A stretch of 64,000 nucleotides of DNA from Flectonema sp. DT1601 (Eukaryota > Euglenozoa > Diplonemea > Diplonemida > Diplonemidae): the NCBI GenBank assembly GCA_964019425.1, contig OZ025840.1, positions 124,001-188,000 on the forward strand, in the 5' to 3' direction. The notes under the pieces were generated by a model, which searched no databases, was not told the DNA's origin, and saw only the letters and a list, made by a program, of their open reading frames with translations. Of this stretch, positions 44,538 through 53,450 are shown in pieces. A program made the translations under genes and the position numbers. The stretch's first letter is position 1. Each line of letters opens with the position of its first letter.

Positions 44538-45468
44538 CTTTGTTTCAATTTATTACTGTTTGAAGAAGTATGATGCTACTAGTGATTAGATTTATCATTT
44601 CAGCTTAAGGTCCAAGGCGGTATATTAGTTGCTGTAAAAACTGCGAAAGAAAGCATTTACATAACAATTGCTAAGGATCGATCCCCCACCTTTGCCTTTT
44701 TCGCAAACACTGTCAACGTGATTGGCCTCCGACACACTGTAATACGGATTTTTTGGTAGCGATGCCTTGAATTTCTCTTCTCTTCCTTTTTTTTTTTTTT
44801 TTTTTTTTTGGTTTCCGCAACGCTGTTTTTCGGATACGTTTAGACTGGGGAGAGGGTTTGGCTCAAGGCAAAGAATTATTGAATCGAGAAAAGCGAAAAT
44901 ACTAATTTCTCCCTCCCTTGTAAGTGCAACAACCACGATATATCCATCCTACTGAAAGGCATGGAAAGCAGCAGGCAACGCTACAGGGAAAACAATGCAA
45001 ACGCAGCAGTATACCACACACGAAGTACACTCTACGGTGTGGTGAAATAACCTTCTCACCAATGCGAGAAGTGTTTGTTAACGAGAATTCTAAAGAGGAT
45101 ACAATTGTGTTATAAGAAGTGAATCCTTTGAATCGTCTCGTAGTGAAGAAGACATTTCTTCCATCTCAACAGAGCGCAGTGTTGTAGTAAGACAAGGCGC
45201 GGGAATCCAAATTACTTTGGGTTATGCTTACAAGAACAGACTTCCCTCCCTCCCAGTAGACGCTGATGTGGGGTCAGATAGATGTATTTAATTAGACATT
45301 CAGTGTTTGTTTGATAAAATCGAATGTTTGCTGCTGACCAAACAGATGAGAGCCCCTTTATAACAGAACCACATTATTACCTTCACTAAATATCTAACGA
45401 ACGACACCACGAGTTCTAATTAGTGGAAGGTGAATGATATCAGTACCCATCCGGGAGGGAGGTGTGAA
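44538..45468. other. Intergenic gap, E1 / Sec12-PDZ gene
   Basis: About 930 bp. Apart from a T run (about 44789-44809) the base composition is fairly even, but neither strand shows a convincing frame, splice-linked exon, tRNA or repeat. It should contain the E1 5' leader and the 3' region of the Sec12-like gene. Confidence 0.45.
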
Positions 45469-47972
45469 TCAATTCTCGTAAGCAACAATGACAGGAGCGA
45501 GAACTCCAATAGCCAGACCCACCATCTGAAGCAGCATTCCAATAACCCCAAATCTCCTGGACTTTGTTAGCGCTGGGATGTAGTGTGCGACTACTGTGTA
45601 CACTCCAGCAGCTGATGTTGCGGGTATAATCTATTTTATTGTTTTATTGCAATTTCTTTAGATGGATTAAAAAAAAAAAAAAAAATTTAAAAAAGTCATA
45701 ATAAAAAACATACCCATGGAGCAGCTGCAGTTGCAACTTCCTCTGACACCACACCCGCTGGAATCAAAAACCACAACAAAGCAAGTGCAACACGAATTAA
45801 TAATGTTGACACTGGAGAGTTACCAGAACAGTACAAGGCAGTCACACCTGCTAATTCATTTAAAGCAGCATTGAATGTAAGGACAACAGAGTACTGCATA
45901 GTTCTAGTAGAGACCATAATAATACCAACAAGATGCTGTAAGATTGCATAAGCAATGGTTGGTTTTGTTGCTGGTCCGTAAGACAGTGCTAAGGATTTCA
46001 TTGTTTTACTGAGCTCAACACTAACACGGAATTCAGAACCCGCGTCTAAGATTGCTTGTTTGGCTGATTCATCTGAAACAGGTTTTCCATTGACAGTAGT
46101 GATACGCATCCCTGGCAATAAACCAGCTATTTCAGCACAACCTCCTGAGATAATTCCTGTTACTAGAGAGCCTTGAAGAGACATCCCAAGCTTCCCTCTT
46201 GGAGGTCGTTTAAAGGCAAAAGATGTTGGAAGTAATTTAGGGTTTGGCAACGCTGTACGAAAACAAGAATCCAACAAAAACATAACCAAGAAGAATAACA
46301 ACCAACGGTAGTGGTACATCCCAGCACCAAAACCAGCATCACAAAGAGGCATAAGACGAAGAGTCGAATCACCGAGGACAATACCAGTACTAATAGCTCC
46401 AAATAAGATGAGGAAGAAAGATGCCGATGACGACAATATAACTCCAATAATGGCTGCGGCAATTGGAGGAGAGCACAATAATAAAATTGCGATTGGATCT
46501 TTGGTGCTCATCGTTTGTAAACTCCTCGCATCAAATAATAATCTCACAATGGGCGCAACTCCTTCACTGTAAGATAGCATCTTAGAACTTTGAACGTCTT
46601 CTTCTGGTAATATCCAGTGCGCCGCAGCTATTTTATTTAAGACGCATGTCAGGGGAACAGATTCAGTTACGTAGGCAGTTCCTCCGATGAACATACAAAA
46701 CACAACAACGAATAGTGAAATGACCTTCAGCACATCCAACGCACTCATTCCCTGATTCACTCCAGTCTCAAGGACTTTAATGAAATTGTCACTGAGGGCA
46801 GCTGTGGCGATTCGTAGGTGATTGCCGTCTAATTGCTTTACGGCAATTGATAGAATAGGAGCATTGTGATAGTTTCTGTAAACACTCAGGATCTCACCAT
46901 CACGTGTTGCAATAGCAAGTGTTGATGCTTGAGCTGTACCAAACACTATGAAGTTATTACACTTAGAAATAGTAAAAGCTGTTACTGCATCTTCCTTACT
47001 CAAACACACAGACTGTAGAGTCTGACATGTTAGAGAACTTGACTTTTTACCATTTTTTGATTCAATCTTCCAACGAAGTTGATATGATACCAAGAAACTA
47101 GGCCCCTCTCCGCGAGACATTATTATGTGCAATTCTGAACCCTCAGTACTAAATCGTACTAGCTGTAGTTTGAAGCGAGAGTCATCAGTTTCTGGGTATG
47201 AAGGAGGTCTTGATAAGGGAATAACACCCGCACAAGTACTTTTTCGCGGAAGAGTTGTCTCAGCCCAAGTTGTTATATTTTCTTCATTAGAAGGAGGAAT
47301 GTCTTCAGTAATCCAAAGTCTTAAAGTATTATCATCAGCAATCGAAGCAATTAATAGCGGCTTCGGTTTCGTACTGTCGGACTTAGCTCCCTCCGGAATC
47401 GGACAGTACGTCATAGCAATAGAGCTTAAAGACTTAGTGTGTCCTACTAACATTGCACACCACTTTGCTTTGAATTTTGTTGGGCTTTCTGGATCGCTTA
47501 CTAAAGCGACGACATGCATGGAGTTGCTGTCGGAGTTGACGACACAAACTCGTCCACTTGGTGATATCGCGACTACTTTTGCTTTAACATCAGTCTGAAC
47601 AGAACCGATATGAGTATCGTACTCTGCGAGAAGTTCGTGTCCATGTCCCGAATTTGAAAATTTCACAAACTGCAAACTCGACTCCAGCAATGTGACTGCC
47701 ACAGACGATGCGTGTCCGAACTCTCTCAAATCGGACATTCCACTCACAAAACCTGGTTGTGGTTTATAATTACATGTTGGTGGGCTATCTTTATACCCTA
47801 TACATCCAAGTGGTCTTCCAAGTCCATATCCTGCTGGTCCTCCTCCTCCTACTAGTATTCTATCACCCAACCATGTACATGTATAAAGAGGAGATGTGGC
47901 ATTTATCTTTACTATTCCCCGTTGGTGTTCTAGGCCGAGGAGGAGCTTCTCGGGATCCCTGTTCTTACCCAT
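45469..47972 (-). CDS. Sec12-like beta-propeller fused to multiple membrane spans and a PDZ domain, 806 aa, two exons
   Basis: Exon 1 is 47972-45714 and exon 2 is 45630-45469; the 83-bp intron starts GTATGT and ends TAG, phase 0, giving 807 codons. Residues 1-405 are a WD-type propeller whose VGGGGPAGYGLGRP (41-54) resembles the glycine-rich cation-binding loop of Sec12, the ER exchange factor for Sar1; LRLWITED and IATRDGEILSVYR are blade segments. A membrane helix follows (about 425-447), as in Sec12. Unlike Sec12, the protein continues: two or three hydrophobic helices (about 490-570), a PDZ domain (about 588-652, LGMSLQGSLVTGIISGGCAE then GMRITTVNGKPV), and several more helices to the end. 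A Sec12/PREB-type role at ER exit sites is inferred for the propeller only. The fusion is unusual and the frame has no break. Confidence 0.85.
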
Positions 47973-49594
47973 GTTTTGGTGGAAGCAACTGTGAAATAAT
48001 AGAACAGAATCAGATCATTTTCTTACAATAATCGTTATCATTCAACCATAAGGTACGGTACAAGGAATTGGAGGCGACACTAACACAAACAGAAATAACC
48101 TTTTTTAGTTCGTTATCACCCTGCGTGCTTCATGACTAATCACGTAACAACACATATGATAACAAAAAAATAAATATTGAAGCAGCTCTTTGTTGACTTG
48201 CCACTCATGTTGCTCGTCAGCACCTTGATGGGTCAAGACATGAGAAACAGCAAATTCTGAGCTGGTGACTGGTGATACTTAGGCTCGCAATAGAGAGCCA
48301 GAACTCTCAAAAAAAAATTAAAAAATAAAAATTAAAAAAAAAAAAAAAACTTCTGGCTTACCGAGTCAGCCACCCTCAGCTACGAAAGAGAAACGAACAA
48401 TCCCAAAGAGATGAGATGATGCAAAGCTTGTCGGAAGATTATTTTCTTTGCATCAAGATGGGATACCTCACTTAATACATAACCAGTTCCGATGCCGCAA
48501 AAATACCACTTTTAAACCAAAGCGTACCTGAAAAACAAAACAAGGCTATCGAGGGTGTGTAGCGATTACAACGTGGGAATGGGAATGGGACATATACAGA
48601 GCAAAAATAGCAAGGGGTGAATTGGAGCGGGGGGAGGGGCGGCGGACAAAAACAAGCAAAAAAAAAAAAAAAAGAGAACGAAAAGGGAGAACAAAAAAAG
48701 AAAATGAAAAAGACCAATGTCGGAGTTACAGCAACAAGAAGTATGCGGCGTCCTGACCATTCAAGTAAGTTGAGTTACGAATATAGAAACAACAACGGTG
48801 TCCACACATAATAGATAGGACAAGCTGTGTGACCCGGTGTTTTTTTTTTTTTTTTAAAACTATTTTAATCAGCCGTTAAACCAACAACGTAAACGGCCAC
48901 CCGAAATCAGAACATTTATAACACCCCTCAGATGATGAACAGATATCTATCCTAATAAAGTCAACAACTGAAGAGAGAATATTACCAATGTTATTAATTC
49001 GTAAAACTATTTGTTCCCACGTACTTTAAGAAATAAAAACAAGCAAAATAAACTGACAAATGGTCCACAGCGCAAGGGGGGTTACGAGGAGGGGAAGCAC
49101 TGCAGAGGACACTTACTTACATTATACTCGTTGTTTAAGTTGATAAAACTTTAAGTGACCATCTGCACTAGTATATCGCATTCTAATTAACAACGCTCCG
49201 GCTCTTTTGGGAGTTATTTTTTCTTTTTTTTAGTTGAATTCTTCTTTCTTTTTTGTTTTTTTCCAATTCTTTTTTTTCATTTTCTTTTTTTTTAAAATTT
49301 TTTCCTTTTTTTTTTTTCCCCCTTTGGAGTTTTTTTTTTTTTTTTTTTTTCTTACAAAAAAAAAAAAAAAAAAAAAAAATCTAAATGGTAGACAAAAGGA
49401 ACTTAACTTCCCTCGATAATAGAAAAGGGAATACGAAAATATCAGTTGAGGATTATCAGTAGGTCGGCATATTATAAACCAGACCAAGACACACTCAGCG
49501 AAGATTAAACTTCGTAGGGTTATCTAACCTGATCGCCTTTTTCGTTCTGATCTATGGGTTGGGAGGAACCGCGATACTACAACGTACCCAGTGA
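47973..49594. other. Large intergenic gap with homopolymer clusters
   Basis: About 1.6 kb between the Sec12-PDZ start and the stop of the next coiled-coil gene. Contents are A runs (48309-48350 region, 48657-48673), a T run (48840-48855) and a dense T-then-A cluster at about 49216-49379, where long T tracts face an A tract and could fold into a hairpin. Open frames here are Phe/Lys-rich homopolymer read-through and are not accepted. No RNA gene recognised. Confidence 0.5.
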
Positions 49595-51804
49595 TTACTT
49601 CACAGCTAGTCTTGCAGACATTGGTCGAGGTGAATTAATTGACCGTGGAGTGTTAGGAAGAAGCGACATGTCAACCTTGTTAGGGTCTGCGTGATGCTGC
49701 TTTTTAACTTCTGTCTTAAGTCTTTGAAGAGTCTGGGCGAGATGCTCTGCTTGTTCCTCAAGTTTTTTATTTTCTCTTTCAAATTGGACGGCCTGTCCCC
49801 TTTCGTATCCAATCTTGTATTCCAACTGTCTCTTTGTCTTTTGAAAGTCACTTTGAACACGTGCGATATCTGATTCAAGTCTTCTGATCTTTGATTTTTC
49901 TTCTTCTCTAAGGACTCTCTTATCACCTTCAGGTTGTCCTTCAGAGTCACTCTTCTTTTTAACAGGTCGAGGTGACGAAGTGATAGCAGCCTTTGGTGCA
50001 GTTCTGTTGGTTTGTTAAATGTTCATGCATGTATTTTAAAATAAATTTATCATAGATGGAAGTGCCCTCCAAATTTGGAGGGCGCCTGGTGAAAATCAGC
50101 CACAAAAATTTGTAGGGCCAAAATAGGGCCATTGTAGGGCCATTGTAGGGCCAAAATAGGGCGCTGGAGGGCGCGTAGGGCGCTTTTTTAATTAAATTTA
50201 ATATAATGCCGAGCTCATTTTGACACACCCCTGCCCTCAGCGAGGGTCGAATCGCATCTTATTTGACTTTTCTCCGGTTCGCCCGATCAAATGCGTCTCT
50301 GGGATATCAGTTTACTTGCCACCAGTAAACTTCTTTTTTTTCTCACAAGGTACCGTGAAGACCGGCCTATTAACAGGTTAGCAAGAACGCACTCTCCCTC
50401 CTCGAATCCCTCTATATTCGACTCGGTGCATTTTGCGGGTTAATCAGCTCCTTGTAGATCTGGGATGCATCGTCCACTGAAATGAGTTTCAGCTTCAGGG
50501 ATTGCAGCAGGCTCCGGAAGCTCTCAAGGAGTGGCCCATTGTTTTTGCCATTGTTGACCTCCGAACCATGACCTGGAGGTCTCGGGTTCGAACCCCGTGA
50601 CACCCTTTTTTCTCTTTTTCGAAAGACTGCCAAGCATGTCAAAAAAAAATTTTGGCTTCTGCGTCAAAATACTTGTGCGTCAGTGTAAGTCGACGTCAAT
50701 TTAGCTGTCTATAGTAATAAAAAAGGTAAAAAAAAGCGCCCTCCAAAATAATATTTATATTAAAAGCGCCCTACAAGCGCCCTACGCGCCCTCCAAATTG
50801 TAGGGCACTTCCATCTATGATTTATTAAAAAAAAAAAAAAAAAAAAACACAAACCCTCCCTTGGATATCCTACGTGCTCCTGGTAGTGTAATCTGTTCTC
50901 TAATGGTTTTGTGTGCAGTTGGCTGTTGTGATGTTGTTTATTATATTTTTCTTCTATTGAATACTTTGTAATTAAATGATTAAAGTAAAAGACATACTCG
51001 TCTGTCAATCTTTCTATCTTTTATATCTTTAAGGGTGCGGTGTGACTTCCAGTGAAGACACGCTGCTTGCGCTTCATTTTCTTGACGAAGTTTGTCAACT
51101 TGATCCATGACGTCTGCTCTTTCTTTTTGACATTGTTGTACTAATTGGAGGATCTCGTCATCTTTCTTAAGTTTGGCCTCGTGAATCTTTTTATCAGATT
51201 CTATCTTGAGCTCTTGTTCTCTTTCCTTCTTCATTGAGATAATTTGACAGATCTCACGAAGCTGTCTCTCGTTGTTGCTAATTTCTAATTCACGTTCTTT
51301 GGTGAGTTCCTGAACGACTTGAAGACCTTCGTATGGATCAGATCCACCGTGTTCGTCTTGGTCTGCAGCACGAGTCATTTTATCAACGAGAGCTACTTGT
51401 AAGGAGCCTAACATTTCCATCATCGATTTTAAGAATTCAGCTTTTTTAGCGCGAGCCGCTCCATGTTCCTTTGATGCATCTCTGAGAAGGCTGTCTAGCT
51501 CACCAATTCGGATTTCTTGTTGTTTGTGTTTATCCTCAGCTTGTTCAATTTCTTGAAACAGTTCTATCTTTTTGACAGCTAAAGGAACACCTGATGTTGT
51601 TAAAACATCTTCCTTGGCTTTGCTTGCTTCAGCTACCGCTTGGTCTTTGTTTGCTGAGGCTGCCTTTAATCGAAGTTCAGCATCTCTCAATGGACTCCCT
51701 GCTTGACTTCTCTTCTGCAATTCAAGTTTCTTTTCCTTTCTTTTTATACTTAACTCTTTTTCAGCGATCATACGCTTGAGTGCCTCAACCTCGTTTGTCG
51801 ACAT
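49595..51804 (-). CDS. Coiled-coil protein, 427 aa, three exons, transposon in intron 2
   Basis: Exons are 51804-50998, 50922-50855 and 50003-49595, totalling exactly 428 codons. Intron 1 (50923-50997, 75 bp) starts GTATGT and ends CAG. Intron 2 (50004-50854, 851 bp) starts GTTTGT, ends CAG and contains the inverted-repeat element at 50050-50820. The joins read RKIDRR/PTAHKTIREQ and ARRISKG/GTAPKAAITS. Exon 1 is coiled coil from MSTNEVEALKRMIAEKELSI; exon 3 carries another coiled coil (about 325-395, with FERENKKLEEQAEHLAQTLQ) and ends NTPRSINSPRPMSARLAVK. I recognise no family; a cytoskeletal scaffold is likely. The small exon 2 rests on frame continuity alone. Confidence 0.8.
50050..50820. 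mobile_element. Non-autonomous DNA transposon (MITE-like), 771 bp, inside an intron
   Basis: The left end starts TCATAGATGGAAGTGCCCT (50050) and the right end closes with its reverse complement (to 50820). The terminal inverted repeats extend about 35 bp with one mismatch and a one-base gap. The flanks are TTTA on both sides (50046-50049 and 50821-50824), a likely 4-bp target duplication. Subterminal GTAGGGC-type repeats occur about seven times on the left and three times on the right, inverted, as in transposase-binding regions. There is no transposase frame. The superfamily is not assigned. Removing the element plus one TTTA leaves a 76-bp intron, the normal size here, so insertion after the intron existed is well supported. 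Confidence 0.85.
50556..50612 (+). other. tRNA-like hairpin and T-arm inside the transposon
   Basis: A 7-bp inverted repeat GACCTCC/GGAGGTC (50556-50581) is followed directly by CTCGGGTTCGAACCCCGTG, which fits a tRNA T-arm and pol III B box, and then by a T6 run. A complete tRNA cannot be folded: the 5' acceptor and D arm are not recognisable. It may be tRNA-derived sequence carried by the element. The B box is nearly palindromic, so the strand is uncertain. Confidence 0.35.
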
Positions 51805-51925
51805 TTTTTTTTAAACTGTCTTTCTGATGACTCAGTCAGCTGGTAATATGTTGCTAAAGATCTAACAAAAAGAGATGAGAACTACATTGTACACGAGAAC
51901 ATTATTTCTTATTTATTTTTTTATC

Positions 51926-51964
<39 letters not shown>

Positions 51965-52008
51965 ACATTTCCTTGTATCTTTCATTATTTTTAAACTTCC
52001 CCCTCTCC

Positions 52009-52043
<35 letters not shown>

Positions 52044-52583
52044 TTGTTGTTGTTATTATTTTATTCTCTGTTTCAATATCTAATCACTTTTCTCAGAATC
52101 ACATAAACCATTCAGATTAGCCTTATATTTCGTTGAACGCAGACAGAATCCTGTTGCACGAAAACAAGAAATATCAGTTTTCAATCTGAATAGTTTCTTC
52201 TCCGACTACGTCGGTACAACAATTATTTTATCAAAAACCATACTTTTTTTTTTTTTTTTTTTTTTTGGTTTTAAAAGAAAGTATGTCAAAGTGAAACAGA
52301 GACATTCATAGATGATGGTAGATAATACGTAATAGTTTCATAAAAAGGAACTGCTGCGATTGGAGTAAATAACTACCAAACAACATACAGAACATGTTAA
52401 TGATATATGGTGGGTGTAGATACAAAAAAACCTTTCTTCGTTTTTTTTTTTTTTTTTTTTTTTTTCCCGCTTTCAATTTATTCTTCGAAATAAGACCAAA
52501 ACGTTAATCACTGAGTACCTCGTGTACCTCGGCGTTCATATCATTAAAAACCTTAGCACAAAGTAATTTGTTAAGAGCTAATA
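51805..52583. other. Intergenic gap with opposed A and T tracts
   Basis: About 780 bp between the coiled-coil gene and the ApaG gene. It contains an A tract (about 51929-51961) and a T tract (about 52012-52042) 50 bp apart, further T tracts (52245-52266, 52441-52465), and structured repeat copy 2. No coding frame is supported. Confidence 0.5.
52106..52216. repeat. Structured dispersed repeat, copy 2
   Basis: A copy related to 14737-14900. The arms ACCATTCAGATT (from 52107) and AATCTGAATAGT (about 52176-52187) form a long stem with one mismatch. The enclosed part shares AGCCTTAT, CGCAGACAG and GCACG with copy 1. The 3' part TTCTTCTCCGACTACGTCGG holds a five-pair hairpin CCGAC-TAC-GTCGG; in copy 1 the same hairpin is CCGAC-TTC-GTTGG, where a G-C pair is replaced by a G-U pair, so pairing is kept. 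The poly-A of copy 1 is absent here. Confidence 0.5.
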
Positions 52584-53450
52584 CTATGCTATCGGAGTTC
52601 TCGTGTCACTATCCTGAGGTCGAGTGATTACGGGGGTGTCTTCCAGGAATTTCACACGAGGTAGTTTTACCTCAAAGGTACCCATAGCTTTTTTCATAAC
52701 TCCAACGTAAAATTCTTCAGGAGAGCGAAAGCCGTGCTGGGATGGAGAACCACCTGGAGGTTCAATTATAAATCTTAGCACTCCCTTCATCTCCGAAATC
52801 TGATTGAAGCGTTGATGTTGAGGTACTCCTGATTGCCAGGTACAGCTTTCTTCAGGACCTAATTTCGGAGTTTCACCAACTACACCAATCGACCAAGGGG
52901 TATCATGAAGACTGAATCCTAAGACCTTACGGGGTAGGTCTCCTTCAGATGAGCTAGCAAAGAATTCAAGGGATCGCGCCATAAGTCTAATGTTTTCTTT
53001 TCGTTTGTTAGTTACGGTGAATCTGTACATGATTCCAGATGAGCAACGTCCTCCTATTCCTTCAATCTTTATTCCTTCCTCTTCAGATTCAATTATAACT
53101 TTGGCTTCTCGTAATTTCTTTTGATCGCTAAAATATTTTAATACCTGAAATGCACTGACATCATCCATATCGCCTTTACTCCAATTTCTAAACTTCGGCC
53201 ATTCCAAGTGGACCTCGTTATTCACAACTTTCGCAAACTCCTCAATCCCAGGTGGAAGACCGTACTTCATTACTATTTCGTTGTTGTAATCAGTTGAGTC
53301 ACCTTTAAAGTATTTACCGTGGTCTTTCTCATAACATGGAACCTCTGGTTGTAATGTCCTCCACTTCCTACCTGCTCCCACGATCCCTGTTTCCCTCTTC
53401 ACCATATCCTGCACACGATTTGTAAGCAATTTCCTAATATTCTTACTCAT
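52584..53450 (-). CDS. ApaG-domain protein, 288 aa
   Basis: Residues about 115-250 match the ApaG fold (DUF525): YRFTVTNKRKENIRLMARSL is the strand pair with the usual N-x-x-x-x-x-I-x-L-x-x-R pattern, GVVGETPKLGPEESCTWQSG is the diagnostic G-V-V-G-x-x-P-x-L-x-P-G-like loop (with PEE in place of PGE), and MKGVLRFI matches the M-x-G-x-[Y/L] strand. In eukaryotes this domain occurs in FBXO3 and POLDIP2, where it binds partners. The N-terminal 100 residues (LLTNRVQDMVKRETGIVGAG, WSKGDMDDVSAFQVL) belong to no domain I know. A basic, Arg-containing N-terminus could allow mitochondrial import, but that is weak. Start is ATG 53448-53450, at the very edge of the duplicated block. Confidence 0.82.
   Translation of the reverse strand: MSKNIRKLLTNRVQDMVKRETGIVGAGRKWRTLQPEVPCYEKDHGKYFKGDSTDYNNEIVMKYGLPPGIEEFAKVVNNEVHLEWPKFRNWSKGDMDDVSAFQVLKYFSDQKKLREAKVIIESEEEGIKIEGIGGRCSSGIMYRFTVTNKRKENIRLMARSLEFFASSSEGDLPRKVLGFSLHDTPWSIGVVGETPKLGPEESCTWQSGVPQHQRFNQISEMKGVLRFIIEPPGGSPSQHGFRSPEEFYVGVMKKAMGTFEVKLPRVKFLEDTPVITRPQDSDTRTPIA

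Noticed and set aside
48472-48811. Overlapping open frames on both strands in the gap upstream of the Sec12-PDZ gene
   Set aside because: The peptides are runs of Phe or Lys generated by purine and pyrimidine tracts. No splice link to neighbours was found.
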